Positions 18,201 through 29,535 are shown, counted from the first letter of the stretch. The stretch is DNA of 64,000 bases from Lysobacter gummosus (GCF_001442805.1 NZ_CP011131.1:5642001-5706000); one strand, 5' to 3'. Notes: generated by a model from the letters alone, not told the origin. Translations and numbers: made by a program.

Positions 18201-18613
18201 GGCGGCAGCGGTGCGCCGTCGCGTTCGGCGCCCTGCCACAGCGGCCACAGCCGCCACAGGCCCAGCAGAATCAGTCCGGCGACCACGCTCAGGCCGAGCG
18301 CCGCCAGCAGCGATCCGCTCTGCATCAATGCGCTCAGCGGCCAGGCGACCAGCGCCGCGGTGGCCGCGGTGGCGCCGCCCCACAACGCCGACAGGGCCGG
18401 CAGTTCGGAGGCCCACATCGGCTTGGCGTCGCGCCGTTTCCACAACCGCGCCGCCAGCGCGAACGCCGGCTGCGACAAGGCGCCGCCGATCAGCGCGATC
18501 GCCGCGCCGACTGGACTGCCGCCGAAACCGGTCGCCAGCGCCAGCACCGCACCGGCGACGAGGGCCAGGCCGAAATCGCGGGAACCGGCACGCGGAATCT
18601 GAGCGTCAGGCAT
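15245..18613 (-). CDS. Membrane-anchored ankyrin-repeat protein
   Basis: A 1122-residue protein. Residues 1-210 contain about six hydrophobic helices in the order helix pair, helix pair, helix pair; from about 250 to the C-terminus there are roughly twenty ankyrin repeats of ~33 residues (Thr-Pro-Leu-His-Ala-Ala-type cores, for example Gly-Met-Ser-Ala-Leu-His-Leu-Ala-Ala and Gly-Asn-Thr-Pro-Leu-His-His-Ala-Ala). Ankyrin repeats bind proteins, so this is probably a cytoplasmic-facing scaffold on the inner membrane. No enzymatic domain is visible. Its start overlaps the end of the YcgL gene by 8 nt, implying coupled translation. Confidence 0.88.
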   Translation of the reverse strand: MPDAQIPRAGSRDFGLALVAGAVLALATGFGGSPVGAAIALIGGALSQPAFALAARLWKRRDAKPMWASELPALSALWGGATAATAALVAWPLSALMQSGSLLAALGLSVVAGLILLGLWRLWPLWQGAERDGAPLPPQWARLADLDLGAWRGLGVAAIVAGLAGAVVVLAWPGLLLDGARWGLAVVFAVVSPALHVLLQSIAPAQALPGVEFDPELDTVHGAEDLLDDGEPLADAQLTPALYAAARAGKVERALELIELGADVNAEPTFDERDRRSLPVLAAVLPDLRLLRALIASGVDLNASHAGMTPLLAATRDSWHGRPDAVMTLLANGADPRLADFEGNTPLHHAARSSDPGVAALLRDAQAELEPLNQDGLSPLGVACASGNWRLAKFLLERGAKTEHPGGAPALLAAAGGDEDDPAGVQLLLKHKARIDARDGQRRSALHTASFAGHLDIVTTLLAAGADANAIDSLQRTPLLEAARGGRAAVLERLLEHLPQGGVAEAQAVDADGASALILACQAETASPPLVVRLLDLGIDPELRDRQGKRAVDRAAEAGRWSLVAALDRAYPLPTAVSGEGDSDVPEGERVIVDRMPAALLRDGLRDGRASELTGLAKLLSPAELGAQLHEEDGQVPTAERIEWLLGQGADVNVRNAEGDTVLFALLDRAPASLPALQMLLRHGVSPAGRGGLGRFLATCSAGDQAARGLEQFALDLLERGADPFACTANGDPALAIAVRLGWSRLLERLLTAGVDLNTRDSHGMSALHLAAALGREAMLKRLVANGAAPDLLAADGQTPLGVALASGRRDLADWLDWRGWPLPRRPLQPADVPAAAIVGDADAVRRLLDLGLSVDSADSQGCTSLLRAAGGGHRAVVDLLLARGADPQRAANSGATPLSAAVSMRHGEIVDRLVAAGASLEQRLPGDLTVLMVACALGLTDLAARLLTAGADVQARDAQGRMALHCAAMFGFTARERSRLVALFDTLLLAGVDADQSAAGATPLLLLLGARAEPGTAADEDVLIAGLELLLDHEASLNVQDPRGFGPLHLAALHGLLRVVQRLLRHGANPDVRDALNRTPREIAVMRGFVDIAAEFAPAAPSNGSNGGVSMARFLRGPGGG

Positions 18614-18878
18614 CGGGCGTCGGCGCCTCGGCGAAGAACGGCGGGAATACGGCGGGCGGGAATTGCAGGTGAAAACCGTGCAAGCGCAGATTCTCGCGCA
18701 CCTGCGCGGCGTCGGCGCGGGCCAGCTTGCGCTGCGGGGTCAGCTCGACCTCGAGCACGAACCGCAGCGCGCCCAACTGCTCGCGCATCGGCGCGGGCAG
18801 GCGCTCGAAATCGTCGCGCGCGCTCAGGTACACGTAGGTGTCTGCCTTGCGGAGGCTTTTGTAAACGTAGGCTTGCAT
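18606..18878 (-). CDS. YcgL domain-containing protein
   Basis: A 90-residue cytoplasmic protein beginning [18 protein letters not shown], the conserved opening of the YcgL family, with the Arg-Glu-Asn-Leu-Arg-Leu-His-Gly-Phe motif near the end. The family has a known fold but no agreed function. The ankyrin protein gene follows with an 8-nt overlap. The frame is open further upstream, but the family start is clear. Confidence 0.9.
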   Translation of the reverse strand: MQAYVYKSLRKADTYVYLSARDDFERLPAPMREQLGALRFVLEVELTPQRKLARADAAQVRENLRLHGFHLQFPPAVFPPFFAEAPTPDA

Positions 18879-19044
18879 GGGGCGGGCGGTACAGCCGGGG
18901 GAGACTGTTTTTCTGCATCGCAGATGTGATGCACAGCATACCTGCCCGTCCGGTCTGCGCGAACTTTCGTGTTCAGCCCCGGGCCCGGACCAAAGTGGTA
19001 CATCAGGCCGGCCGCGCAAGGACGGCGACATCTGCCGGCTACCT

Positions 19045-19533
19045 GTGCCCCCTCGCTGGACCGCGATAACCGCCGCGCTGACCTGCGCCGTCGTGCTCGG
19101 CGGCTGCGGCCCGGGCTATATCCACCAGCCGCTGAGCCTGGAATTGGGCGATCCGGCCTCGGCGGCCGGCGCCTTCAGCATCAACGAGGACGACGTCTAC
19201 GAAGTCGCCCTGGAAGTCCGGCCGACCGGCGACTCGGCGGAATTGCGCGGCCGGGTGCGCAGCTACTTCGAGGTGAGCTTCGAGCGACCGCTGGTCGCGC
19301 ATGTGGTGCTCAGCCGCAAATCCCCAGGCAAGGCGCCCGCGGTGATCGTCGAAAAATCCATCAGCGCCCCCGATTTCAGCGCCTGGAACAGCGACGCCAT
19401 GACGATGGAACTCGCCCGATCGAGATTGCCCGAGGGCGATTACGAAGTCCGCGCCACCCTGTCGGGCCGCAAGTTCCGCTCTTACGATTACCGCACTCGC
19501 CTGGTGGTCGAGCACGCCTACACCGGCAAGTGA
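19045..19533 (+). CDS. Putative lipoprotein of unknown function
   Basis: The chosen GTG start gives 162 residues: a short Arg-containing N-terminus, a hydrophobic segment and lipobox Leu-Gly-Gly-Cys followed by Gly-Pro-Gly-Tyr. The mature part looks like a single beta-sandwich domain (alternating Tyr-Glu-Val-Ala-Leu-Glu-Val and similar strands) ending in [10 protein letters not shown]. The frame is open back to 18877, but the lipoprotein signal fits only a start near 19045; no good ribosome-binding site is seen. No family recognised. Confidence 0.65.
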   Translation: MPPRWTAITAALTCAVVLGGCGPGYIHQPLSLELGDPASAAGAFSINEDDVYEVALEVRPTGDSAELRGRVRSYFEVSFERPLVAHVVLSRKSPGKAPAVIVEKSISAPDFSAWNSDAMTMELARSRLPEGDYEVRATLSGRKFRSYDYRTRLVVEHAYTGK

Positions 19534-19777
19534 CCGCGCCGGCTCGGTGATGCCGCGCATCGGCTCCGATCTTGCCGCCTGACATGCATCGGGTCGGCGA
19601 TACAGCCTTCGCGAATCTCCGCGGCATCCAGGCCGCGCGTACTGCCGTGTTCAAGGCGAGGCGGCACGGCGAGTCCACGATCGCCGGAACGACGGGCCCG
19701 ATGCGGCGCGCCGCCCGGTGACAAGCGCCGCCCTCCGGCCGAAGCCGGAGGACGGCGGCGGCCCGGCGTGGGCCGGG

Positions 19778-21406
<1,629 letters not shown>

Positions 21407-21719
21407 TTCTCGGTTCCTTCTTCGAATATGGATTCGGCCTGTATGGCCGGCGACGGTAGCCGCGGCGACGCGTTGCCGCGGGGCGCAGCCAACGTAGCGG
21501 CGCTGTCGAAAGACGAACAAGGCGGAACGAATCCACACTGGCCGCAATGCGGATGACGCGAATCACAGTTCGCGGAATCGTTCTATCGAAGGAAACGAAA
21601 ACATCGCGAACAGTCGCTGGCGTACGGCGCGGTCATCGCGCGAACGCAATGCGCGCCGCACGAGCGGGCGGCGATGCGAACAAAATAAGTTTCACCGGAA
21701 AGCGACGCGTCGCGACGCC
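21407..21719. other. Intergenic region between cioB and the subtilase gene
   Basis: This 313-bp stretch holds the 3' end of the cio operon and the upstream region of the protease gene, both on the minus strand. I see no gene, no strong hairpin and no clear promoter hexamers. Confidence 0.5.
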
Positions 21720-22724
21720 TCAGTGATAGCCGGCATCGGCCGCGATCTTGCCGCTGAACACCCGATACGACCAATACGTGTAGCCCAGGATCGCCGGCAG
21801 CAGCACCACCAGCCCGACCAGCACGAAACCCTGCGACGACGGCGGCGAGGCCGCGTCCCAGATCGTCAGCCCCGGCACGATGTTCGGCCAGATCCCCGCC
21901 ACCAGTCCGATGAAGCCGAGCACGAAGAACCCCAGCGCGTACACGAACGGATGCCCGTCGCGGCGCTCGCGCATGACCGAGCGCCACAGCGCCCAGGCGT
22001 TGGCGAGCACCAACAGCGGCACCGGGAACAGCCAGTAGAAATTCCCGTCCTCGAACCAGCGCGCCATGATCCGCGAATCCAGAAACGGCAGCCACGCGCT
22101 GACCAGCCCGATGAACACCGCCACCACCAACACCAGCGGCCGCGCCAAGGTGCGCGCGACCAGTTGCATGCGCCCGTCGGTCTTCAGGATCAGCCAGGTC
22201 GAACCCAGCAGCGCATAGCCGAACACCACCGCCGCGCCGGTCAACATCGAGAACGGACTGAACCAGTCGAAGATGCCGCCGACGTATTTGCCTTCCTGCA
22301 TCGGCATGCCTTCCATGATCGCGCCCAGGATCACGCCCTGCGCGAACGCGCACAACAGCGAACCCAGCGCGAACGCCGCGCCCCAGGCTTTCTTCGCCCG
22401 TCGCGCCTTGAAGCGGAACTCGAACGCCACGCCGCGGAACACCAGCGCGATCAGCATCAGCAGCACCGGCAGATACAGCGCCGACAGCACCAGCGCATAG
22501 GCCTTCGGAAACGCCGCGAGCAGGCCCGCGCCGCCGAGCACCAGCCAGGTTTCGTTGCCGTCCCAGATGGGCGCGGCGGTATTCATCATGTGATCGAGCT
22601 GGTCTTCGTCCTCGGCGAACGGCGCCAGGATTCCCAGGCCGAGCACGAAGCCGTCGAGCAGCACGTACATCAGCACGCCGAAGCCGATCACGCCGAACCA
22701 GATCACGGGCAGCCAGTATTCCAT
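21720..22724 (-). CDS. cioB: Cytochrome bd-type (cyanide-insensitive) ubiquinol oxidase subunit II
   Basis: The 334-residue membrane protein has about eight to nine hydrophobic helices and begins Met-Glu-Tyr-Trp-Leu-Pro-Val-Ile-Trp-Phe, with the subunit II signature Leu-Asp-Gly-Phe-Val-Leu-Gly-Leu-Gly and the Trp-Asp-Gly-Asn-Glu-Thr-Trp-Leu motif. With subunit I it reduces oxygen to water using quinol without pumping protons. Its start lies 28 bp after the cioA stop, so the pair is an operon. No cydX-like small gene is visible. Confidence 0.93.
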   Translation of the reverse strand: MEYWLPVIWFGVIGFGVLMYVLLDGFVLGLGILAPFAEDEDQLDHMMNTAAPIWDGNETWLVLGGAGLLAAFPKAYALVLSALYLPVLLMLIALVFRGVAFEFRFKARRAKKAWGAAFALGSLLCAFAQGVILGAIMEGMPMQEGKYVGGIFDWFSPFSMLTGAAVVFGYALLGSTWLILKTDGRMQLVARTLARPLVLVVAVFIGLVSAWLPFLDSRIMARWFEDGNFYWLFPVPLLVLANAWALWRSVMRERRDGHPFVYALGFFVLGFIGLVAGIWPNIVPGLTIWDAASPPSSQGFVLVGLVVLLPAILGYTYWSYRVFSGKIAADAGYH

Positions 22725-22752
22725 CGTCCTACTCCGTTTCGATTCGAAGCGC

Positions 22753-24168
22753 TCAGGCGCCGGCTTCGCTGGATTCGTCCGGCACCGACAACGGTCGCGC
22801 CGGGGTCTTGTCGCGCGCGCCGCTGCGCGGCGGCGGTTCGTGCGGATGCGGGCCCTTGCGGATCAGCTTGACCAGATAGCGGAAGCCCGCGCCGAACACG
22901 GTCAGATACACCACCGCGAACACGATCAGCGACGTCATCACGCTGGCCGCCTCGATCGGGCTGACCGCGTCGGCGGTGCGCAGCAAGCCGTAGATCACAT
23001 ACGGCTGGCGACCGATCTCGACCACGTACCAACCGGCCAGGATCGCGACGAAACCGCTCATGGTCAGCACCCGCCAGCCCCACAGCGCCGCGCGCGACTG
23101 GTACAGGCGCCCCCGCCACAGCTGCCACAGCGAAAACACCACCACGGCCAACATCGCCAGCCCTAAGCCGACCATCACCCGGAAAGCGTAGAACACCGGC
23201 TTCACCGGCGGCCGCTCGCTGGCGGGGACCGACTTGAGCGGCTGGATGTCGCCGTCGAGGGTATGCGTGAGGATCAGGCTGCCGAGCTTGGGCACGGCGA
23301 TTTCCAGATCGTTGCTTTCGGTTTTTTCGTTCGGCACCGCGAACAGGATCAGCGGCACGCCTTCGCCGGGCGGATTGGATTGCCAATGCGCTTCCATCGC
23401 CGCGACCTTGATCGGCTGATGCTCGCGCACGTTCAAGCCGTGCAGATCGCCGACGAACACCTGCGTGGGCACGGTGATCGCGGCGAAGATCACCGCCGCC
23501 TTGAGCATGCGCTTGCCCGCTTCCACATGCAGGCCGCGCAGCAGGTAGGACGCGCCGACGCCGCCGATCACGAAGCAGGTGGTGATGAACGCCGCCAGCA
23601 CCATGTGCGCGAGGCGGTACGGGAACGAGGGATTGAAGACGATGGCCCACCAACTGTCGGGCTCGAACACGCCGTTGACGATCTTGTAGCCGGCCGGCGT
23701 CTGCATCCAACTGTTGGCCGAGATGATCCAGAACGTGGAGATCAACGTTCCCAGCGCAACCATGCAGGTCGCCAGGAAATGCATGCGCTCATCGACCCGG
23801 TTCCAGCCGAACAGCATCACCCCGAGGAAGGTCGCTTCCAGGAAGAACGCGGTCAGCACCTCGTAGGACAGCAGCGGCCCGAGGATGTTGCCGGCCTGTT
23901 CGCTCAGCACCGCCCAGTTGGTGCCGAACTGGAAACTCATGACGATGCCCGACACCACGCCCATGCCGAAGGACACGGCGAAGACCTTGGTCCAGAAGAA
24001 GAACAGATCGCGCCACAAAGTGTCGCGGGTGCGCAGCCAGCGCCATTCGACGAAGGCCAGCCAACTGGCCAGGCCGATGGTGAAGGCGGGAAACAGGATA
24101 TGAAACGAGATCACGAAACCGAACTGGATACGCGACAGCAGCAGGGCGTCCACGTGCATTGCCTCCAT
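22753..24168 (-). CDS. cioA: Cytochrome bd-type (cyanide-insensitive) ubiquinol oxidase subunit I
   Basis: A 471-residue catalytic subunit with about nine helices. The haem-ligand region Ser-Phe-His-Ile-Leu-Phe-Pro-Ala-Phe is near residue 20, and the Gly-Arg-Gln-Pro-Tyr-Val motif near residue 390 corresponds to the Gly-Arg-Gln-Pro-Trp of the family. The quinol-binding loop is short, as in CIO-type enzymes, unlike the long Q-loop of E. coli CydA. A second in-frame ATG lies 9 nt downstream of the chosen start; neither has well-spaced ribosome-binding sequence. Confidence 0.93.
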   Translation of the reverse strand: MEAMHVDALLLSRIQFGFVISFHILFPAFTIGLASWLAFVEWRWLRTRDTLWRDLFFFWTKVFAVSFGMGVVSGIVMSFQFGTNWAVLSEQAGNILGPLLSYEVLTAFFLEATFLGVMLFGWNRVDERMHFLATCMVALGTLISTFWIISANSWMQTPAGYKIVNGVFEPDSWWAIVFNPSFPYRLAHMVLAAFITTCFVIGGVGASYLLRGLHVEAGKRMLKAAVIFAAITVPTQVFVGDLHGLNVREHQPIKVAAMEAHWQSNPPGEGVPLILFAVPNEKTESNDLEIAVPKLGSLILTHTLDGDIQPLKSVPASERPPVKPVFYAFRVMVGLGLAMLAVVVFSLWQLWRGRLYQSRAALWGWRVLTMSGFVAILAGWYVVEIGRQPYVIYGLLRTADAVSPIEAASVMTSLIVFAVVYLTVFGAGFRYLVKLIRKGPHPHEPPPRSGARDKTPARPLSVPDESSEAGA

Positions 24169-24797
24169 GGCGCATCACGACGCGCCAGCGGGTTCATTTT
24201 GCGCCGCACCATGCACCGATGCGGGCGGTTGCGTGGAATCACATAAACCGCAAAGGCGGTGAGCGTGGCGTAGTGGCGGGGTGAAACGGCTTGCGTTGTG
24301 TGCGCACTATCGCGTTGCGAACATGCCGGATCAAGCGCTTGCGTCGCCGTCGGCGACATTCGATGTTTCCGCCCGCGTCGCGTTTCGCGGTTCGATGCCG
24401 GGCGGCATGTGCGACAAAACGCGGCGATTCGATTCGCGCGAATTTTCCCTCGCGGCGAAGGTTTTCGTCGCTCACTTCCGCTCACCTGAGACGTTTTGTC
24501 CAGTGGATATTTGCGCTCGTTCAATATCGACGTACCTCATGCCGCTGCCTTCTCCCGCTCGCGGGAGAAGGTGCCCGAAGAGCCTGCCCCCGCGAAGGCG
24601 GGGGGCGGATGAGGGCCGCGGCCGCGAAGGCAGACACGCTCGCCGCCCAGCTCAAGACAAAACCGCCGATCCGGCAAATCCCAAGCCAATACCCCGCCAA
24701 TCCAGCGATTTAGCCCTCATCCCATGACCAACGGCCGGCCCGTCGCCCCGCTCCGGACTGCTACGCTGCGCCCACTTTTGTCCCTAGAGCCCGTTCG
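24169..24797. other. 629-bp divergent intergenic region with a REP-type hairpin
   Basis: Between cioA (minus) and the S9 peptidase gene (plus). The only clear structure is CTTCTCCCGC/GCGGGAGAAG at 24549-24571, followed by CCCCCGCGAAGGCGGGGG (about 24588-24605) and GGATGAGGG, the common xanthomonad repeat module. Promoters for both genes must lie here but I cannot place them with confidence. Short open frames in this stretch look non-coding. Confidence 0.55.
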
Positions 24798-27173
24798 ATG
24801 CGCCTCTCCTACGCCACGCTCGCCGCCCTGCCCCTCGCGCTGCTCGCCAGCGCCGCCTTCGCCCAGGCCGCGCAGCCCCTGACCTTGGCCGACACGATGG
24901 CCGACCCGGACTGGATCGGGCCGCCGGTCGAACGCGCCTGGTGGGCCTGGGACGGCCAGCGCGTGCAGTACCAGCTCAAGCGCGAAGGCGCGACCATCCG
25001 CGACACCTGGCAGGCCGGCGTCGGCGGCGGCACGCCGCAGCGCCTGGACGGCGCCGCGCGCGGCGACATCGACGCCATCAACCCGGCCTACGACGCCCAG
25101 CGCACGCGCATGGCCTTCATCCGCAACGGCGACGTGTTCGTGCGCGATCTGCGCAGCGGCGCGCTGACCCAGGTCACCCGCAGCAACGACACCGAGGCGC
25201 GGCCGCAGTTCGGCCGCGACGGCAATCTGGTGTTCCGCGTCGATAACCAGTGGTACCAGTGGCGCGCCGGCCTGGGCGTGAGCCAGGCCGCGCAAGTGCG
25301 CGCCGAGAACGATCCGTCTAAGCCGCCGAAGGCCGACGTGCTGCGCGATTACCAGCTCGCCACCATCGCCACCCTGCGCAACGATCGCGCCGCGCGCGAA
25401 GCCGCGCGCGAGCAGGACGAAGCCTGGCGCAAGAGCGACGCCAGCCGCGCGCCCAAGCCGGTGTATCTGGGCGATGACGTGGAGATCATCGACAGCGCGC
25501 TGTCGCCCGACGCGCGTTACCTGCTGGTCGTCACCCAGGCCAAGAAGGGCGACGCCGGCACCGTCGGCAAGATGCCCAAGTACGTGACCGAATCGGGTTA
25601 CGAGGAATTCGAAGAAACGCGCACCCTGGTCGGCCGCAACGAGCCGCTGCCGCAGAAGCTGTGGCTGGTCGATGTCGCCAACGCCAAGGCCAGCGAACTC
25701 AAGTTCGACAAGTTGCCGGGCATCGCCGACGACCCGCTCGCCGCGCTGCGCAAGGCGGCCAAGCGCGACGCGCTCAAGGGCGACCGCCCGGTGCGCATCG
25801 GCACCGACGGCGACGGCAGCGGCGTGGCCATCCACTGGAGCGATGACGGCCGCCACGCCGGCGTGCTGGTGCGCGCGATCGACAACAAGGACCGCTGGCT
25901 GACCTCGGTGGATCTGGCCAAGGCGACGCTGGAAACCCGCCACCGCCTCACCGACAAGGCCTGGGTCGGTTGGGATTTCAACGATTTCGGCTGGTTCGGC
26001 GACGGCGGCCTGTGGCTGCTGTCGGAACAAAGCGGCTACTCGCACCTGTACGTGAGCGACAACGGCGGCGCGCCGCGCGCGATCACTTCGGGCAAGTGGG
26101 AAGTCTCCGCGCCCGAACTCGGCGCCGACGGCAAGACCTTGTTCTTCCTGTGCAACCGCAAGTGGCCGGGCGACTACGAAGTCTGCGCGGCCGATCGCGG
26201 CGGCGGCGCGGTGCGCGAAGTCACCGCGCTCGACGGCGTGGAAAGCTTCTCGGTCTCGCCCGACGGCGGCAAGCTGCTGGTGCGCTATTCGCAAAGCTAT
26301 CTGCCGCCGCAGTTGGCGGTGGTCGACAGCAGCGGCGAGAACACCGTCAAGCTCACCGACACCCGCAAGAGCGCGTTCAAGAGCCGCGAGTGGATTCAGC
26401 CCGAGTACGTGCAGGTCCCGTCCAAGCACGGCGCCGGCACGGTCTGGGGCAAGTTCTACGGGCCGAAGAACTACGAGGCGGGCAAGAAGTATCCGATCGT
26501 GATGTTCGTGCACGGCGCCGGCTATCTGCAGAACGTCAGCAACCGCTACTCCAACTATTTCCGCGAGCAGATGTTCCACAACCTGCTGGTGCAGGAAGGC
26601 TATGTGGTGCTCGATCTGGACTACCGCGCCTCGGAGGGCTACGGCCGCGACTGGCGCACCGCCATCTACCGGCAGATGGGCCATCCGGAACTTGAGGATT
26701 ACCTGGACGGCCTGGACTGGCTGGTCGCCAACAAGCAGGGCGATCGCGACCGCGCCGGCATCTACGGCGGCTCCTACGGCGGCTTCATGACCTTCATGGC
26801 GCTGTTCCGCGAACCGGGCAAGTTCAAGGCCGGCGCCGCCCTGCGCCCGGTCTCGGACTGGTCGCAGTACAACCACGAATACACCGCCAACATCCTCAAC
26901 ACCCCGGACCTGGACCCGGAGGCGTACAAGAAGTCTTCGCCGATCGAATACGCCGCGGGCCTCAAGGACCACCTGCTGATCGCCCACGGCATGATCGACG
27001 ACAACGTGTTCTTCAAGGACTCGGTGATGATGACCCAGCGCCTGATCGAGCTGCGCAAGGACAAGTGGGAGATCGCGCCGTATCCGCTTGAACGGCACGG
27101 CTTCACCCATCCGGACGCGTGGTACGACGAGTACCGGCGGATCTATGAACTGTTCAATCGTACGTTGAAGTAA
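24798..27173 (+). CDS. Exported S9-family prolyl oligopeptidase-type peptidase
   Basis: A 791-residue serine peptidase with a signal peptide (cleavage after Ala-Phe-Ala), a beta-propeller domain (about 40-560) and an alpha/beta-hydrolase domain. The nucleophile motif Gly-Gly-Ser-Tyr-Gly-Gly is near Ser659, the acid in Gly-Met-Ile-Asp-Asp-Asn near 734 and the base in Glu-Arg-His-Gly-Phe near 767. It trims peptides in the periplasm or outside, probably a dipeptidyl- or acyl-aminoacyl-peptidase type. The second S9 gene at 43523 is a different branch. A GC-rich hairpin follows the stop. Confidence 0.9.
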   Translation: MRLSYATLAALPLALLASAAFAQAAQPLTLADTMADPDWIGPPVERAWWAWDGQRVQYQLKREGATIRDTWQAGVGGGTPQRLDGAARGDIDAINPAYDAQRTRMAFIRNGDVFVRDLRSGALTQVTRSNDTEARPQFGRDGNLVFRVDNQWYQWRAGLGVSQAAQVRAENDPSKPPKADVLRDYQLATIATLRNDRAAREAAREQDEAWRKSDASRAPKPVYLGDDVEIIDSALSPDARYLLVVTQAKKGDAGTVGKMPKYVTESGYEEFEETRTLVGRNEPLPQKLWLVDVANAKASELKFDKLPGIADDPLAALRKAAKRDALKGDRPVRIGTDGDGSGVAIHWSDDGRHAGVLVRAIDNKDRWLTSVDLAKATLETRHRLTDKAWVGWDFNDFGWFGDGGLWLLSEQSGYSHLYVSDNGGAPRAITSGKWEVSAPELGADGKTLFFLCNRKWPGDYEVCAADRGGGAVREVTALDGVESFSVSPDGGKLLVRYSQSYLPPQLAVVDSSGENTVKLTDTRKSAFKSREWIQPEYVQVPSKHGAGTVWGKFYGPKNYEAGKKYPIVMFVHGAGYLQNVSNRYSNYFREQMFHNLLVQEGYVVLDLDYRASEGYGRDWRTAIYRQMGHPELEDYLDGLDWLVANKQGDRDRAGIYGGSYGGFMTFMALFREPGKFKAGAALRPVSDWSQYNHEYTANILNTPDLDPEAYKKSSPIEYAAGLKDHLLIAHGMIDDNVFFKDSVMMTQRLIELRKDKWEIAPYPLERHGFTHPDAWYDEYRRIYELFNRTLK

Positions 27174-27200
27174 ACCCGCGCGTTTCGCGCCGCGACTTCG

Positions 27201-27242
27201 ACGCCCGCCCGCGACCGATGGCCGCAGGCGGGCGTTGTCGTT
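27201..27242 (+). terminator. Hairpin terminator after the S9 peptidase gene
   Basis: ACGCCCGCC pairs with GGCGGGCGT over a 17-nt loop, followed by TGTCGTTT, 28 bp after the stop codon. The weak T-tract makes this a moderate intrinsic terminator. Confidence 0.55.
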
Positions 27243-27378
27243 TGCGGCGCCGCGTCGCGCGGCCGCATCGCGCTGGAGGGCGCCGAAACGCGCAGCGGAC
27301 TTACTCCCAAGGCTTCGCCGGACTTGGCTGCTCGCGTCCGCTTCTGCCACCGCCCCGCGGCATCGTTAGAATGGCCGC

Positions 27379-28287
27379 ATGAGCGACTTCGACCGCGTAC
27401 GCGACTATCTCTCCGGCCTACAGGACCGCCTGTGCGCCGCCATCGAACAGGCCGACGGCCAGGCGCGCTTCGCCGAGGACATCTGGCAACGGCCGGAAGG
27501 CGGCGGCGGACGTACCCGCATCCTGCGCGGCGGCAAGGTGTTCGAGCAGGCCGGCGTCGGGTTTTCCGATGTCTCCGGCAGCCAGCTGCCGCCCTCGGCC
27601 AGCGCGGCGCGGCCGGAACTGGCCGGTGCGTCTTGGCGCGCGGTCGGGGTGTCGCTGGTGTTCCATCCCAACAACCCTTACCTGCCGACCACTCACGCCA
27701 ACGTGCGCCATTTCCGCGCGATGCGCGACGGCGAGACGGTCGCATGGTGGTTCGGCGGCGGCTTCGACCTGACGCCGTTCTATCCCTTCATCGAGGACGT
27801 GCGCCACTGGCACGGCACAGCGCGCGCGCTGTGCGAGCCGTTCGGCGGCGAGGAGCGCTATCAGGCGCACAAGCGCTGGTGCGACGACTACTTCTTCCTC
27901 AAGCACCGCAACGAGACCCGCGGCGTCGGCGGTCTGTTCTTCGACGACCTGCACGGCGATTTCGAACGCGATTTCGCTTATCAGCGCGCGGTCGGCGACG
28001 GTTTCCTCGACGCGTATCTGCCGCTGGTCGAGCGCCGCCGCGACATGCCGTTCGGCGAGCGCGAGCGTCAGTTCCAGTTGTATCGGCGCGGGCGCTATGT
28101 CGAGTTCAATCTGGTGTTCGACCGCGGCACCTTGTTCGGCCTGCAGTCGGGCGGGCGCACCGAGTCGATCCTGATGAGCCTGCCGCCGCTGGTGCGCTGG
28201 GAGTACGGGTTCTCGCCGGAGGCCGGCAGCGACGAGGCGAAGCTGGCCGAGTACCTGCGGCCGCGCGATTGGCTGGGCGAGGATTGA
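27379..28287 (+). CDS. hemF: Oxygen-dependent coproporphyrinogen-III oxidase
   Basis: The enzyme decarboxylates two propionate side chains of coproporphyrinogen III using O2, a late step of haem synthesis in the cytoplasm. The 302-residue product has the usual length and the conserved stretches [23 protein letters not shown] and [11 protein letters not shown]-like sequence (here Val-Phe-Asp-Arg-Gly-Thr). It is a single gene, convergent with the DUF421 gene. Confidence 0.97.
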   Translation: MSDFDRVRDYLSGLQDRLCAAIEQADGQARFAEDIWQRPEGGGGRTRILRGGKVFEQAGVGFSDVSGSQLPPSASAARPELAGASWRAVGVSLVFHPNNPYLPTTHANVRHFRAMRDGETVAWWFGGGFDLTPFYPFIEDVRHWHGTARALCEPFGGEERYQAHKRWCDDYFFLKHRNETRGVGGLFFDDLHGDFERDFAYQRAVGDGFLDAYLPLVERRRDMPFGERERQFQLYRRGRYVEFNLVFDRGTLFGLQSGGRTESILMSLPPLVRWEYGFSPEAGSDEAKLAEYLRPRDWLGED

Positions 28288-28321
28288 GTCGCGGGGTGGT
28301 TGCGTCGTCGCCGGCAGTTCG

Positions 28322-28351
28322 CTGTCGGGGCTGAAGCTCTCGTTCGAGCCC
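28322..28351. repeat. REP-like hairpin between hemF and the DUF421 gene
   Basis: TCGGGGCT and AGCCCCG pair around an enlarged 14-nt loop in the 73-bp gap between two convergent genes. It is a variant of the GGGGCT-AGCCCC family and could end transcription from both sides. Confidence 0.6.
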
Positions 28352-28360
28352 CGCGCGGCC

Positions 28361-28846
28361 CTACCCGCCCTGATCCGCCTTGTGCACGATCGTGATGTGC
28401 CCGTTGGTCTCCAGCATCGCCAGGGCCACGTGGTCGATCTCGCTGCAGTCGTTCTCGCGCATCGCCTTCTCGAAATCGGCGCGGCTCACCAGTTCGCGCC
28501 GCAGCACGTCGCGGAACACGTGGCCGTCGCGCGCCAGCACCACCGGCTCGCCTTCCAGCACGCGCTCGGCGCGGGCGCTGCGCGCGGCCAGGTAGCCGAC
28601 CGACCAGTTCAAGACGATCAGCGTCGCCGCCAGGATCAATCCGCCGGTCACCGAGTTGTCGGTGCCGAGCAAGGCGTTCTGCACCGCGTTGCCCAGCAGC
28701 ACGATCAGCAGCATGTCGAAGGAGGTGAACTGCCCCATCGAGCGCTTGCCCGAGACGCGGATCATCAGCAGCAGGACGAAGTAGACGATGCAGGCGCGCG
28801 CCAGATACTCCCACCACGGCATCGACAGATTGAAGGCATCGGACAT
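28361..28846 (-). CDS. DUF421 (YetF-like) membrane protein
   Basis: The 161-residue protein has three hydrophobic helices in its first 85 residues (Val-Tyr-Phe-Val-Leu-Leu-Leu-Met-Ile, then the Met-Leu-Leu-Ile-Val-Leu-Leu-Gly-Asn-Ala-Val-Gln segment typical of the family, then Ile-Leu-Ala-Ala-Thr-Leu-Ile-Val). A cytoplasmic domain with Gly-Glu-Pro-Val-Val-Leu-Ala-Arg-Asp-Gly and Leu-Arg-Arg-Glu-Leu follows. The biochemical function of the family is not established. AGGAG lies 8 nt before the chosen ATG; the frame is open upstream without such a site. Confidence 0.85.
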   Translation of the reverse strand: MSDAFNLSMPWWEYLARACIVYFVLLLMIRVSGKRSMGQFTSFDMLLIVLLGNAVQNALLGTDNSVTGGLILAATLIVLNWSVGYLAARSARAERVLEGEPVVLARDGHVFRDVLRRELVSRADFEKAMRENDCSEIDHVALAMLETNGHITIVHKADQGG

Positions 28847-29496
28847 CGGGCAAGCTCCTGAGCGGCGGACGGGCGGCGGTGGCGCGGCGGATTGTGGCGC
28901 CGCCGCGCGTGCACCGCATGTTACGGGCGGCGGCGCGGCCGCGGCTGCGTCAGCGGCGCGGGGGCAAGGCCTGCCCCGTTGCGGGCACAGGGTCGGGACG
29001 GTGCGGCGCATCGTGGCGAGTCGTCGTTACAACACGTCTGCCGCCGCCGGGGCGACGCCTGCGAATGCATGCGCCCCGTCGGAGCCGCTCGGATCGATCG
29101 CTGCGGGTCAGCCGCGCCGCGGGCAATGGCGAGCCGGCTTCGTCCGGCAGGGCGATCCGAGCCGTCGCCGGCTTGAGTCGAGCGCGGCGCGCTGTGGAAG
29201 CCGCCGTCGCCGCGGTTCTACCTCGACCAAGGCAATCGCACGGACCTCGACCCGGATCGCGCGGAGATATCGCCGATCTCGCTCCGCAGCCGCTGCCGTC
29301 AGCGGCGCCTCATTGATTCTAATTATTTCCAAATCCAGACAAACGACGAACCCGCGCGATTTCATATGCGCGGGTTTTGTTTACCCGCGCCGACAACGAA
29401 TCGGACTTTACCCTGCGAGTGATTTCGAACGCGCCGATATACCCACGCGGCCCGTGGTGAAAGAACACCTCGCGTATCGCCGCGACGAGCAAGAAA
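28847..29496. other. 650-bp intergenic region without a supportable gene
   Basis: GC-rich on the DUF421 side and changing to AT-rich near 29308-29340. Open frames here have atypical composition and no start signals. The only structure is a plus-strand terminator hairpin at 29349-29383 for which no plus-strand gene is visible. Confidence 0.5.
29349..29383 (+). terminator. Plus-strand intrinsic terminator without an assigned gene
   Basis: AACCCGCGC (29349-29357) pairs with GCGCGGGTT (29368-29376), followed by TTGTTTA. The upstream 40 bp are AT-rich (TTGATTCTAATTATTTCC), which might contain a promoter for a short RNA of about 55-70 nt. The T-run exists only on this strand. Confidence 0.55.
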
Positions 29497-29525
29497 AAAG
29501 CCGCCCTGCATCGCAAGGCGGCTTT
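29497..29525 (-). terminator. Second (distal) terminator downstream of polA
   Basis: On the minus strand AAAGCCGCC pairs with GGCGGCTTT over an 11-nt loop and runs into TTTTTCTTGC. It acts as a back-up to the hairpin at 29536-29573. Confidence 0.75.
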
Positions 29526-29535
29526 CGGCGCTACA

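Noticed and set aside
15125..19069. Very long plus-strand open frame across the ankyrin gene
   Set aside because: It is the antisense shadow of a repeat-rich GC-rich gene; composition is Gln/Arg/His/Ala without any domain, and the minus-strand frame has clear ankyrin repeats.
24281..24727. Two or three short plus-strand frames between cioA and the S9 peptidase gene
   Set aside because: They cross a REP-type hairpin, have mixed codon use and no start signal.
28847..29496. Open frames in the 650-bp gap as a missed small gene
   Set aside because: None has a ribosome-binding site, sensible composition or family resemblance.
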